From: Crocosphaera chwakensis CCY0110
GTDB lineage: Bacteria > Cyanobacteriota > Cyanobacteriia > Cyanobacteriales > Microcystaceae
Assembly (NCBI RefSeq): GCF_000169335.1
Contig: NZ_AAXW01000019.1
Location: 1 to 64,000, forward strand
Length of the DNA: 64,000 nucleotides
Direction of reading: 5' to 3'
A model generated the notes under the pieces. The model was not told the DNA's origin. It ran no database searches and was given only the letters and a program-made list of their open reading frames with translations. Below are positions 19,104 through 27,984 of the stretch, piece after piece; the first letter of the stretch is position 1, and each line of letters begins with the position of its first letter. The position numbers were made by a program, and so were the translations under genes.

Positions 19104-19253
19104 TCAGCCTAGTTTCTTGATTCCCAAAATGGGAAGTTAAGAAAGCGGGGGAACCAACTTAGGGGGCGCATTTCTAGGGAAAAGCCATCTAGAAAGGGAT
19201 AACTCTCAATCCTAGCCCGTCAGCTAACCTCGTCGGCAATGAGAGAGGACTGA
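19104..19253 (+). ncRNA. c-di-AMP riboswitch (ydaO/yuaA class)
   Basis: The 5' half contains the class signature GCGGGGGAACCAA followed by a G-rich run. The 3' half contains CCGTCAGCTAACCTCGTCGG, which is nearly the textbook ydaO/yuaA consensus. The ends can form the closing stem P1: TCAGCCT (19104-19110) with AGGACTGA (19246-19253), one base bulged. The size of about 150 nt fits the class. Known members bind cyclic di-AMP, usually turning expression off, and control cell-wall, ion and osmolyte genes. The first downstream gene on this strand is exoD at 19577, then pacL. The expression platform is not obvious, but a strong hairpin follows at once (19261-19325). Class recognition is from memory of the consensus, not a covariance-model search. 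Confidence 0.82.
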
Positions 19254-19260
19254 AAAATCA

Positions 19261-19325
19261 GCATTTTGACCAACGGTCAGAGCAGGCTCCGTCGTTGTAA
19301 GGCGGAGTAATCTCTGACAAAATGC
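19261..19325 (+). promoter_or_regulatory. Long hairpin directly after the riboswitch
   Basis: Three nested stems read directly from the sequence: GCATTTT (19261-19267) with AAAATGC (19319-19325), GTCAGAG (19276-19282) with CTCTGAC (19312-19318), and CTCCG (19287-19291) with CGGAG (19303-19307). The terminal loop has 11 nt. No T-run follows, so it is not a standard intrinsic terminator. It may be part of the riboswitch expression platform, an RNA-processing site, or a separate element. Confidence 0.55.
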
Positions 19326-19516
19326 CTTGATTTCATTCAGTGACTCTGAGTTTGACGCTACTTTAACTTAGATTGTTGTTTTGAAATTGAGGCTAAAGGT
19401 ATGAGAAGCACATAACAAAAAGAACTTAAAAACAAAATATAGGCATTTTTTAGCGATAGATAGCTGAAACCTATTTTGGTAGCTATTTAGCAAAAGAAAT
19501 GGACTCAAACCACTAG

Positions 19517-19536
19517 GGGCGAACTGATGTTCGCCC
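19517..19536. repeat. Short perfect inverted repeat upstream of exoD
   Basis: An 8-bp perfect stem, GGGCGAAC / GTTCGCCC with a 4-base loop, lies 40 bases before the exoD start. No T-run flanks it on either side. It could be a dispersed palindromic element or an mRNA leader hairpin; function is not evident. Confidence 0.4.
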
Positions 19537-19576
19537 TTAAAAAATAGGGTTATCAATAAAAATAAAGGATTAGTGA

Positions 19577-20182
19577 ATGAAATTAAGATTTTCTGAGGAT
19601 ATTGAAACTTTACTTCATTGTTTGCTCCTGCATCCTCTGACTGTAAGAGAAATTCTCCTACAAACGTCAGAACGAGGTTTTTGTTTAACCATCAGTTTGC
19701 TGGTGTTACCGTTTTTATTTCCCATACCTCCTGGCTTTTCTAGCATTTTGGGGGGAGGTTGTTTACTGTTATCCCTGCAAATGGGTTTGGGACGGCGATC
19801 GCCTTGGCTACCCAAATTCGTGGCTAAATTCCAATTTCCTAGAAATTTTACAGCACAATTACTCAAAAATTTGAATAAAGTAACAAAAAACCTAGAAAAA
19901 GTCTGCTGTCCTCGCTTTTTCACCGTCGCTAACCATCCCCTTGTCTGGCGAAGCAATGGCTTCTGTATGGCCTGGTTAGCCCTATTACTGATGTTACCTA
20001 TTCCCTTTACAAACCCTCTACCCACCATCGCTATTTTGATTTTAGCCGTGGCTACCCTCGAAAAAGACGGGCTTTTAATGTGTGTCGGTTATGGTTTAAC
20101 CCTAGTAAATACCCTATTTTTTGGTTCTCTGGCTTATCTAGCTTGGCAAGATCCCCAATTTTTACCCAAAATCTTTCAATAA
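19577..20182 (+). CDS. exoD: ExoD-family membrane protein (exopolysaccharide synthesis)
   Basis: The 201 residues match the ExoD family. There is an N-terminal helical part (LLHCLLLHPLTVREIL), a first hydrophobic segment around residues 35-62, and the family hallmark QMGLGRRSPWLP at about 72-83. A basic connector follows, then two or three more membrane segments (about 135-195). ExoD proteins are inner-membrane proteins linked to exopolysaccharide production and alkali or stress tolerance; no enzymatic activity is established. The gene starts 20 bp upstream of the Ca2+-ATPase gene and is probably co-transcribed with it. The c-di-AMP riboswitch lies in the 615-bp upstream region. The ATG at 19577 follows an AAAGGA Shine-Dalgarno-like sequence. 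Confidence 0.75.
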   Translation: MKLRFSEDIETLLHCLLLHPLTVREILLQTSERGFCLTISLLVLPFLFPIPPGFSSILGGGCLLLSLQMGLGRRSPWLPKFVAKFQFPRNFTAQLLKNLNKVTKNLEKVCCPRFFTVANHPLVWRSNGFCMAWLALLLMLPIPFTNPLPTIAILILAVATLEKDGLLMCVGYGLTLVNTLFFGSLAYLAWQDPQFLPKIFQ

Positions 20183-20201
20183 TACTCTTAAATTAACTTC
20201 T

Positions 20202-23018
20202 ATGACCTTTCCTACCACCTCGACTCCCTTATCTCCTGTTTTTCCCGAACTCAGTGACTCATGGCAGACCCTGTCTGTCGAAGTATCCCTAGAAAAATTA
20301 CAAAGTGATGCTGACAAAGGGTTAAACCAGCAACAAATCCAACAACGTCAACAATACTTCGGTCCGAATGAACTCAAAGAAATGAGTGGCCGTTCCCTTT
20401 TAAAAATTTTATGGGAACAATTCACCAATATCATGCTGGTGATGTTGATGGCTGTCGCTTTAATTTCTGCTGTTCTCGATCTACGCAAAGGAGAATTCCC
20501 TAAAGATGCGGTGGCTATCTTTGCTATTGTTATCCTTAACGGATTATTAGGCTATTTTCAAGAAAGTCAAGCAGAAAAAGCTCTAGCAGCCTTGAAACGA
20601 TTATCCTCTCCTAATGTACGAGTTATTCGTGCCAGTGAAATAGAAGAAATTTCAGCCACCGAACTCGTTCCAGGGGACATTATGTTATTGGAGGCTGGTG
20701 TCTCTATTGCAGCTGATGGCCGTTTAATCGAAAGCCAAAACCTACAAATTCGTGAATCTGCCTTAACCGGAGAAGCGGAAACCGTCAATAAACAAGCTAA
20801 TATCATTTTAGGGGAAGGGGTTCCTTTAGGCGATCGCATCAATTTAGTGTTTCAAGGGACGGAAGTGGTTCAGGGACGGGGCAAAGTGCTAGTGACTCGC
20901 ACTGGTATGGACACAGAGATCGGTCACATTGCTACCCTTATCCAAGGTGTTGAAGCAGAAGATACCCCCCTGCAACGAAGAATGTCCCAACTTGGCAATG
21001 TCTTAGTTAGTAGTTCTCTGGTGTTAGTGGTTTTAGTGGTATTTGTGGGGGTTTTGCGCTCAGGATGGCAAAATTTTGAAGAATTATTAGAGGTTTCCTT
21101 GAGTATGGCGGTGGCAGTGGTTCCCGAAGGGTTGCCGGCGGTAGTAACCGTAACCTTAGCCATTGGGACTCAGCGCATGGTACGTCGTCACGCTTTAATT
21201 CGTAAATTGCCGGCGGTGGAAACCTTGGGGTCCGTTACTACCATTTGTTCCGATAAAACTGGAACCCTAACCCAAAATAAAATGGTGGTTCAAAAGATTC
21301 ATACAGGAACCGATACCTACGAAGTCACTGGGGAAGGATATGCCCCGCAAGGAGATTTTATCGTCCAGGATAGTGATGAGTATGAAATCAATACAGAATT
21401 AGAACAATTATTACGGGCTTGTGTGTTATGCAATGATGCTTTACTGCACAAAAAAGGTAAAAACTGGGAAATTTTAGGCGATCCCACTGAAGGGGCGTTA
21501 TTGACCTTAGCCGGTAAAGGGGGATTTTATCGCGAAGATTTATGGTTAGAGATGCCCCGAATTGCTGAAATTCCCTTTTCTTCCGAACGCAAACGAATGT
21601 CAGTGGTGGTTCAGACGTTTCAAGAGAAAGGAGGAAACTCCTATGTTATGTATAGCAAGGGTTCCCCAGAAATTATTTTAGAACGATGCACCAAGGTTTA
21701 TCGAAACAATCAAGCGGTTTCTCTAAATGGTGAACAACGAAAGCAAATTTTAGCCCAAAACGATCAATGGGCTGCCCAAGGATTACGGGTGTTAGGGTTA
21801 GGGATAAAACCCTTAGAGGAGATTCCCGAAGATAATGATTCAGAAAAAGCAGAAAACGAGCTAATTTGGTTGGGATTAGTGGCCATGATTGATGCCCCAC
21901 GAAAAGAAGTTAAACAAGCGGTGTTAAATTGCCGTCAAGCTGGTATTCGCCCCGTTATGATTACAGGAGATCATCCCTTAACTGCCCAAGCGATCGCCAC
22001 TGAGTTAGGTATTTCCCAACCCCATGATTCCATTGTCACAGGCCAAGAGTTACAGGCAATGAATACACTTGAACTGAGAAAAATTGTCTCAGACGTAAGT
22101 GTTTATGCTCGTGTTGCCCCGGAACATAAATTGCAAATTGTTCAGGCCTTGCAACACCAAGGGGAGTTTGTGGCCATGACAGGGGACGGGGTGAATGATG
22201 CTCCGGCACTCAAACAAGCAGATATTGGCATCGCGATGGGGATCACTGGAACCGATGTCAGTAAAGAGGCCAGCGATGCGATTTTACTGGATGATAACTT
22301 TGCTACCATTGTCGCTGCGACAGAAGAGGGACGGGTGGTTTACGACAATATTCGTCGCTTCATCAAATACATTTTAGGCAGTAATATCGGCGAAGTTTTG
22401 GTTATTGCTGCAGCCCCCCTCATTGGGTTGGGTGGAGTTCCCCTATCGCCGTTACAAATTCTCTGGATGAACCTTGTTACCGATGGTTTACCCGCTTTAG
22501 CCTTAGCCATGGAACCAGCAGAACCCAACGTGATGCAGCGTCCTCCTTATAGTCCCCGTGAAAGCATTTTTTCGAGGGGTTTGGGCTTATATATGGTGAG
22601 AATTGGGGTTATTTTTGCTATTTTGACGATTATTTTAATGGTATGGGCTTATGATCACGCTCATCAATCTGGTGATCCTAATCGCTGGAAAACTATGGTA
22701 TTTACTACTTTGTGTTTAGCCCAGATGGGCCACGGGTTGGCAGTGCGATCGGATAGTCAGTTAACCATTAATCTCAATCCTTTTTCTAATCCCTACATTT
22801 TAGGGGCAGTCACTTTAACCACCTCTTTACAAATTTTGTTGATTTATGTTCCTCCGTTACAACAGTTTTTTGGCACTCATGTTTTGAGTTTTTCTGAATT
22901 GTTAATCTGTTTTGGATTTAGTGCGTTAATGTTTGTTTGGATTGAGCTAGAAAAGTTAGTTTCTCGGTGGTTTTTATCGAAAAAATCAAAGTCTAAATCT
23001 AACTTCAACCGCATTTAA
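20202..23018 (+). CDS. pacL: P-type Ca2+-transporting ATPase
   Basis: This 938-residue P2-type ATPase has the expected layout: cation-ATPase N domain (about 20-90), actuator domain with the loop LTGEAETV (near 190), and the phosphorylation motif CSDKTGTLTQNK (Asp about 352). It continues with the nucleotide domain (KGSPEIILERC), the hinge TGDGVNDAPALKQADIGIAMG and C-terminal membrane helices. The M4 helix carries VAVVPEGLPAVV, typical of Ca2+ pumps of the SERCA/PMCA type. It should export Ca2+ (perhaps Mn2+) from the cytosol across the plasma membrane. It sits 20 bp after exoD, and a c-di-AMP riboswitch precedes the pair. The exact ion is inferred from family motifs. Confidence 0.9.
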   Translation: MTFPTTSTPLSPVFPELSDSWQTLSVEVSLEKLQSDADKGLNQQQIQQRQQYFGPNELKEMSGRSLLKILWEQFTNIMLVMLMAVALISAVLDLRKGEFPKDAVAIFAIVILNGLLGYFQESQAEKALAALKRLSSPNVRVIRASEIEEISATELVPGDIMLLEAGVSIAADGRLIESQNLQIRESALTGEAETVNKQANIILGEGVPLGDRINLVFQGTEVVQGRGKVLVTRTGMDTEIGHIATLIQGVEAEDTPLQRRMSQLGNVLVSSSLVLVVLVVFVGVLRSGWQNFEELLEVSLSMAVAVVPEGLPAVVTVTLAIGTQRMVRRHALIRKLPAVETLGSVTTICSDKTGTLTQNKMVVQKIHTGTDTYEVTGEGYAPQGDFIVQDSDEYEINTELEQLLRACVLCNDALLHKKGKNWEILGDPTEGALLTLAGKGGFYREDLWLEMPRIAEIPFSSERKRMSVVVQTFQEKGGNSYVMYSKGSPEIILERCTKVYRNNQAVSLNGEQRKQILAQNDQWAAQGLRVLGLGIKPLEEIPEDNDSEKAENELIWLGLVAMIDAPRKEVKQAVLNCRQAGIRPVMITGDHPLTAQAIATELGISQPHDSIVTGQELQAMNTLELRKIVSDVSVYARVAPEHKLQIVQALQHQGEFVAMTGDGVNDAPALKQADIGIAMGITGTDVSKEASDAILLDDNFATIVAATEEGRVVYDNIRRFIKYILGSNIGEVLVIAAAPLIGLGGVPLSPLQILWMNLVTDGLPALALAMEPAEPNVMQRPPYSPRESIFSRGLGLYMVRIGVIFAILTIILMVWAYDHAHQSGDPNRWKTMVFTTLCLAQMGHGLAVRSDSQLTINLNPFSNPYILGAVTLTTSLQILLIYVPPLQQFFGTHVLSFSELLICFGFSALMFVWIELEKLVSRWFLSKKSKSKSNFNRI

Positions 23019-23040
23019 ACCAGGCTTTCTAAAATTCCCA

Positions 23041-23071
23041 GGATAGGCTGAAAACCTTACATTGCCTATCC
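23041..23071 (+). terminator. Hairpin after the Ca2+-ATPase gene
   Basis: Perfect 8-bp stem GGATAGGC / GCCTATCC with a 15-base loop, 23 bases past the stop. There is no long T-run, so a terminator role is only likely, not certain. Confidence 0.35.
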
Positions 23072-23113
23072 ACTATTCTCTGTTACCTAGGGCTAAGCTC
23101 TATAGTTAAATTA

Positions 23114-24898
23114 ATGCAAATTTTTCTAACTGTTTCGATTATTATTATTGCTTTAGTTTTCTTTATATTTGAATGGTTATCGGCTGATTTAACTGCTTTG
23201 TCGGTGGCTGTTGTTTTAATTTTACTCAAGTTAGTGAGTCCAGAAGAAGGAATTTCAGGCTTTGCTAATAATGCCACTATTACGGTGATGGCTATGTTTA
23301 TTTTAAGTGCAGGAATTACTCGTACAGGGGTTATACAAATTGTTCGCGATTTATTGATCAAATGGGGCGGAAAAAATGCCAGTCAACAAATTTTAGTGAT
23401 GGGGTTAGTTATCGGTCCTATCAGTGCCTTTATTAATAATACGGCTGTTGTGGCGATTTTTTTACCTATTGTTGAAGCTTGGTGCAAACAACAGAAAATA
23501 TCCGTTTCAAAATTATTAATTCCGTTATCTTTTGTAACTATTTTAGGCGGAATGTTAACCTTAATTGGCACATCTACTAATATTTTAGCTAGTGGGATTT
23601 CTAAACAGTTAGGTTACGGAGAATTTAGTTTATTTCAGTTTACAGGATTAGGAATGATTACTTTTGTTATTGGTTTAGTTTATTTAATGGTTTTTGCCCC
23701 TAAATTACTACCTGAAAGAATACCAGCAAAAAGTAATTTAATGAGTGAAAATTATAACTTAAAAGATTATGTTACAGAATTGATTATTTTACCGAGTTCT
23801 AGTTTAGTCAAACAAACATTAAGGCAAAGTGGGATACAACGTAAATTTGACATTGATGTCTTAGAATTAATCCATAATGATACCCATTTTTTACCCCCTT
23901 TTGCTGATAAAAAGTTATCCGTTGGAGACATATTATTAGTTAGAGGAAGTCGAGAAAGTTTACTAGAAATTAAAGATGAAAAAGGAGTCGAAATTTTTGC
24001 AGATTTTAAATTTAGTAACCTCGAACAAAATAATAAAGAAAATGAGGAAAAAATAGCGGAAGTTTTGGTCTTATCTAATTCTCGTTTAATTGGTTCAACC
24101 CTAAAAGATTTAAGGTTTCGACAACGGTATAATGGTACTATTTTAGCCATTCGCCGAGGGGAAGAATTAGTCAGAGAGAGACTCGGAAAAGTTCCCATTA
24201 AATTTGGAGATTTATTACTCATACAAGCACCAAAAGAGAGTTTTATTGGTCTACAAACAACTAGAGAATTATTAGTATTAGAAGAAAGAGACTTAGACAC
24301 TCTAAGAACTGATAAAGCTTGGATAGCCTTAAGCATTATTTTAGGAGTTATTTTAATTGCTGCTTTTAATATTTTGTCTATCTTAGTTAGTAGTTTAGTT
24401 GGAGTGATTTTAATGGTCATTACTGGCTGTTTAAAACCAGGAGAAATTTATGGGGCAGTCCGTTGGGATATTATCTTTTTATTAGCAGGATTAATTCCTT
24501 TAGGGATTGCCATGGAAAACTCAGGAACAACTGAATGGTTAGCTAATTTTTTAGTCAATGTAGGAGGAGATTTATCAGGTTACTGGATTTTGACTTGTTT
24601 CTATATTGTCACTTCCTTGATGACAGAAATTTTATCCAATAATGCCAGTGTTGTTTTAATGATTCCTATTGCTGCTGAAGTCGCAAAAAGCTTAAGTTTA
24701 AATCCTGTGGCATTTATTTTTGCCGTTACTTTTGCTGCTTCTAATAGCTTTTTAACTCCTATTGGCTACCAAACAAACACAATGGTTTATGCACCAGGAG
24801 GCTATAAATTTTCAGATTTTGCAAAAATTGGTTTATGGCTCAATTTGCTATTTATGATAGTAACCCCGTTACTGATTACCTTAATTTATGGTCTGTAA
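23114..24898 (+). CDS. SLC13/CitT-type permease with two RCK_C (TrkA-C) domains
   Basis: The 594 residues form a divalent anion:sodium symporter-type protein. Membrane segments and re-entrant signature loops (FINNTAVVAIFLPI near residue 110 and LTLIGTSTNILASG near 155) occupy the N-terminal half. Two TrkA_C-like beta-rich modules are inserted at about 220-295 and 315-390 (VGDILLVRGS, FGDLLLIQAP). The second membrane half repeats the signature (EILSNNASVVLMIPI, TFAASNSFLTPIGYQTN). Cyanobacterial members include sulfate/sodium transporters, but the substrate cannot be fixed from sequence. RCK_C domains in other transporters bind nucleotides including c-di-AMP; whether these do is unknown. The gene starts 95 bp after pacL and 24 bp before the next permease. 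Confidence 0.85.
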   Translation: MQIFLTVSIIIIALVFFIFEWLSADLTALSVAVVLILLKLVSPEEGISGFANNATITVMAMFILSAGITRTGVIQIVRDLLIKWGGKNASQQILVMGLVIGPISAFINNTAVVAIFLPIVEAWCKQQKISVSKLLIPLSFVTILGGMLTLIGTSTNILASGISKQLGYGEFSLFQFTGLGMITFVIGLVYLMVFAPKLLPERIPAKSNLMSENYNLKDYVTELIILPSSSLVKQTLRQSGIQRKFDIDVLELIHNDTHFLPPFADKKLSVGDILLVRGSRESLLEIKDEKGVEIFADFKFSNLEQNNKENEEKIAEVLVLSNSRLIGSTLKDLRFRQRYNGTILAIRRGEELVRERLGKVPIKFGDLLLIQAPKESFIGLQTTRELLVLEERDLDTLRTDKAWIALSIILGVILIAAFNILSILVSSLVGVILMVITGCLKPGEIYGAVRWDIIFLLAGLIPLGIAMENSGTTEWLANFLVNVGGDLSGYWILTCFYIVTSLMTEILSNNASVVLMIPIAAEVAKSLSLNPVAFIFAVTFAASNSFLTPIGYQTNTMVYAPGGYKFSDFAKIGLWLNLLFMIVTPLLITLIYGL

Positions 24899-24922
24899 TT
24901 AAACAATTAAGGATGAACAACT

Positions 24923-26257
24923 ATGTACTTACCCGCACTCATTTCTGTTTCTAGTTTTATCGGCGTAATGTTTATCATTATGACCGAAAGATTACACATC
25001 ACTGCTGCTGCTTTTTTGGGGGCATTAATTCTTGTTTTTACCCATGTAATGACTTTACAAGAAGCTTTTGATTACATTAGTAAAAGTCATGGAACATTAG
25101 CCTTATTTTTTGGAGTAATGGTTCTAGTAAGAGCCTTTGAACCAACAAAAGTGTTTGAATATTTAGCCACTCAAATGGTATTAATGGCTAAAGGAAGTGG
25201 TAAACTTTTAGTTATCGGAATTATTGGTATTACTACTCCAATTTGTGCCGTTTTACCCAATGCTACAACAGTGATGCTTTTAGCTCCATTAATTCCGCCA
25301 ATTGCTCAAGAAATCGGTGTGGATTTTGTTCCTTTGCTCATTTTAATGGTATTTGTTGCTAACAGTGCCGGGCTATTAACATTAGTCGGAGATCCCGCTA
25401 CTTTTATTGTCGGTGACTCCATTAATTTAAGCTTTACAGACTATCTCACTCGACTCAGTTTAGGAGGAGCGATCGCAGTTATCACTATTTTAGTTATGGC
25501 CCCGTTTCTTTTTGCTAAAATATGGAACAAAAAATTTACTAATTTAGATCAGTTACCCCACCCAAAAATTAATCATCCCAAAGTATTAATGTTAGGGGGA
25601 ATTATCATTGCTTTTGTTCTCTTATTCTTTGTCATTGGCGAGTCTTTACCGACTCCTATTCCCCCTGCCTCTGTTGCCTTATTTGGGGCTGTATTAGCTT
25701 TGATTTTAGCCCATCAAAGTAAAATTGATACCATCAATAATATCTTTCGAGATTTAGATTGGAGTACCCTATTATTTTTTATGTCCACCTTTGTTTTAAT
25801 TGGAGGGTTACAAAAGACCGGAGTCACTAGCTATTTATCAAAATTACTCGCTGTTGTCATCGGTCAAAATATCATGTTAGGGGCATTAGTTCTCTTATTT
25901 TTAGTAGGAATTCTATCGAGTGTTGTCCCTAATATTCCCCTAGTTGTAGCAATGGTTCCTCTCTTAAAAGAGTATCTGGTTAACATTCATTTAGCCAGTC
26001 CTGATATCTTAAATCCTGACTTTTCGGGTCAGTTACCCCCCGAAGTTTTACCCTTATTTTATGCCATGATGTTCGGGGCAACTTTAGGAGGAAATGGTAC
26101 CTTAGTGGGAGCTTCTTCTAATATTGTGGCTGCAGGAGTTTCTGAACAACATGGTAAACCGATTTCGTTTAAAACCTTTCTTAAATATGGTTTACCTGTA
26201 ATGATGATGCAGTTAGTTGTCTCTGCTTTATACGTGGTGATTTTCTTGTTAAAGTAA
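24923..26257 (+). CDS. ArsB/NhaD (ion transporter superfamily) permease
   Basis: This 444-residue hydrophobic protein has about 11-12 membrane segments and the two-repeat organisation of the ion transporter superfamily. Signature loops are PNATTVMLLAPLIPP (near residue 111), NSAGLLTLVGDPATFI (near 146) and, in the second half, VPNIPLVVAMVPL and TLGGNGTLVGASSNIV. These motifs are typical of ArsB/NhaD/P-protein-like transporters, which move Na+/H+ or oxyanions. The substrate is not determinable here. It follows the SLC13 permease by 24 bp, so the two are probably one transcriptional unit. Confidence 0.82.
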   Translation: MYLPALISVSSFIGVMFIIMTERLHITAAAFLGALILVFTHVMTLQEAFDYISKSHGTLALFFGVMVLVRAFEPTKVFEYLATQMVLMAKGSGKLLVIGIIGITTPICAVLPNATTVMLLAPLIPPIAQEIGVDFVPLLILMVFVANSAGLLTLVGDPATFIVGDSINLSFTDYLTRLSLGGAIAVITILVMAPFLFAKIWNKKFTNLDQLPHPKINHPKVLMLGGIIIAFVLLFFVIGESLPTPIPPASVALFGAVLALILAHQSKIDTINNIFRDLDWSTLLFFMSTFVLIGGLQKTGVTSYLSKLLAVVIGQNIMLGALVLLFLVGILSSVVPNIPLVVAMVPLLKEYLVNIHLASPDILNPDFSGQLPPEVLPLFYAMMFGATLGGNGTLVGASSNIVAAGVSEQHGKPISFKTFLKYGLPVMMMQLVVSALYVVIFLLK

Positions 26258-26265
26258 GAGTAAAT

Positions 26266-26295
26266 TGTAGAGGTAACTTATCACTTATCTCTACA
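26266..26295 (+). terminator. Weak hairpin after the permease pair
   Basis: Perfect 7-bp stem TGTAGAG / CTCTACA with a 16-base loop just after the stop at 26257. It lacks a T-run. It could slow or end transcription, or protect the 3' end. Confidence 0.3.
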
Positions 26296-26324
26296 TTCAC
26301 AAGATAAGAATAACTATTTTAACC

Positions 26325-26822
26325 ATGTTTCGACCCCAAAAAATTGAACCAAAAGAAGGCCAAGAGTCAGTATGGGACTATCCTCGTCCCCCTCGTTTAG
26401 AACCCTGTAATAAACATATCAAAATCATTTTTAATGGTGTTACGATTGTTGATACAAAAAAAGCTTATCGCGTCTTAGAAACCTCTCATCCTCCGTCCTA
26501 TTATATTCCCCCCGAAGACATCAAAATGGAATACTTACAACCGACGGGAAAACAATCTTTTTGCGAATGGAAAGGGGCAGGAAATTATTACACCCTTACC
26601 GTCAATGATAAACAAGCGGTTAACGTTGCTTGGTATTACCCCAACCCCACCCCAGACTTTACCGATATTAAAAATTATGTCGCTTTTTATCCCGATCCAA
26701 TGGATGAATGTTTAGTGGATGGGGAAACCGTAACCCCTCAACCTGGAAACTTCTATGGAGGGTGGATAACCTCTGATATTGTTGGACCATTCAAAGGAAG
26801 TCTCGGTAGTTGGGGATGGTAA
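26325..26822 (+). CDS. DUF427 family protein
   Basis: The 165 residues match the DUF427 fold family: an N-terminal extension with the PRPPRLEP motif, then a small beta-rich domain containing R-V-L-E-T-S-H-P-P-S-Y-Y-I-P, the conserved C-E-W-K-G pattern near residue 85, and a C-terminal Y-G-G-W-I-T motif. The protein is soluble and has no signal peptide. The family is widespread in cyanobacteria and other bacteria, and its biochemical function is not established. It is a single gene with its own leader, about 100 bp before argC. Confidence 0.85.
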   Translation: MFRPQKIEPKEGQESVWDYPRPPRLEPCNKHIKIIFNGVTIVDTKKAYRVLETSHPPSYYIPPEDIKMEYLQPTGKQSFCEWKGAGNYYTLTVNDKQAVNVAWYYPNPTPDFTDIKNYVAFYPDPMDECLVDGETVTPQPGNFYGGWITSDIVGPFKGSLGSWGW

Positions 26823-26925
26823 TTAACTGTAAGTTTACAAAACCTTTTGATTCAAAGCCCAATTTTAAGATTACAATGCGGTCAATGGCAATATTAATGA
26901 GAAATTGTATTAGGAATCAATAGAT

Positions 26926-27984
26926 ATGGGTGAGTCAGAAAAAATATCAGTGGGAATCATTGGCGCTTCGGGATATGGCGGAGTCCAATTAGTTAGACTA
27001 TTACAAGAACATCCTTTAGTAGAAATTGTCTATTTAGGGGGTAACAGTAGCGCAGGGCAAGCTTACGCTGAAATCTACCCCCATTTAGGTCATGCAGTAG
27101 ATTTAACCATTGAACCCATTGATATAGAGGCGATCGCTTCTCGTTGTCAGGTGGTATTTTTAGGACTTCCCAATGGCCTCGCTTGCGATATTGCTCCTCC
27201 ATTAATCGACAAAGGATGTAAAGTATTAGACTTATCAGCCGATTATCGCTTCAAAAATCTAGAAACCTATAGCAGTTGGTACAATAAAGACCGTAATGAC
27301 CTAGATACAGCCAAAAAAGCGGTTTACGGACTCCCAGAATTATACCGCGAAGAAATTCAATCCGCTTCCCTCATCGGATGTCCCGGCTGTTACCCCACTG
27401 CTAGTTTAATGGCGTTATCTCCCTTACTCAAACAAGGGTTAATCTTACCCGAAACGACGATTATTGATGCTAAGTCAGGAACCTCTGGAGGCGGAAGACA
27501 GGCTAAAACCAATCTCTTACTAGCAGAAGCAGAAGGATCATTCGGGGCGTATGGGGTTGCTAAACATCGCCATACCCCAGAAATAGAGCAAATTTCGTCC
27601 GATTTAGCTGGCCATGAAGTTAGAGTCCAATTTACCCCCCATTTAATCCCAATGGTTCGAGGTATTTTGTCAACCGTTTATGCCACTCTCAGAGATCCAG
27701 GTCTGGTTAGAGACGATTTATTGACGATTTACAGTGCTTTTTATCGTTCTTCTCCTTTTGTCAAAATTTTGCCCAACGGCGTTTATCCGCAAACAAAATG
27801 GGCTTGTGGGACGAATTTGTGTTACCTGGGTATCGAAACCGATCCCCGTACCGATCGCGTTATTGTACTTTCTGCCATTGATAACCTAATTAAAGGCCAA
27901 GCTGGGCAAGCCGTGCAATGTCTGAACATTATGATGGGATGGGAAGAAACCACCGGATTACCTCAACTGTGTTTTTATCCTTAA
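26926..27984 (+). CDS. argC: N-acetyl-gamma-glutamyl-phosphate reductase
   Basis: The 352 residues catalyse the NADPH-dependent reduction of N-acetylglutamyl phosphate to the semialdehyde, the third step of arginine synthesis. The dinucleotide-binding motif GIIGASGYGGVQLVRLL opens the protein (residues 10-26). The catalytic cysteine lies in GCPGCYPTAS (about residue 155). Other family motifs include DAKSGTSGGGR, HRHTPEI and FTPHLIPMVRG. Length is normal for the family. The last four bases overlap the convergent ruvC gene, so there is no intergenic terminator between them. Confidence 0.97.
   Translation: MGESEKISVGIIGASGYGGVQLVRLLQEHPLVEIVYLGGNSSAGQAYAEIYPHLGHAVDLTIEPIDIEAIASRCQVVFLGLPNGLACDIAPPLIDKGCKVLDLSADYRFKNLETYSSWYNKDRNDLDTAKKAVYGLPELYREEIQSASLIGCPGCYPTASLMALSPLLKQGLILPETTIIDAKSGTSGGGRQAKTNLLLAEAEGSFGAYGVAKHRHTPEIEQISSDLAGHEVRVQFTPHLIPMVRGILSTVYATLRDPGLVRDDLLTIYSAFYRSSPFVKILPNGVYPQTKWACGTNLCYLGIETDPRTDRVIVLSAIDNLIKGQAGQAVQCLNIMMGWEETTGLPQLCFYP

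Noticed and set aside
19368..19556. 62-codon minus-strand frame in the exoD leader
   Set aside because: It lies in the leader between the riboswitch and exoD, overlaps the palindrome and has low-complexity, Phe-rich composition.
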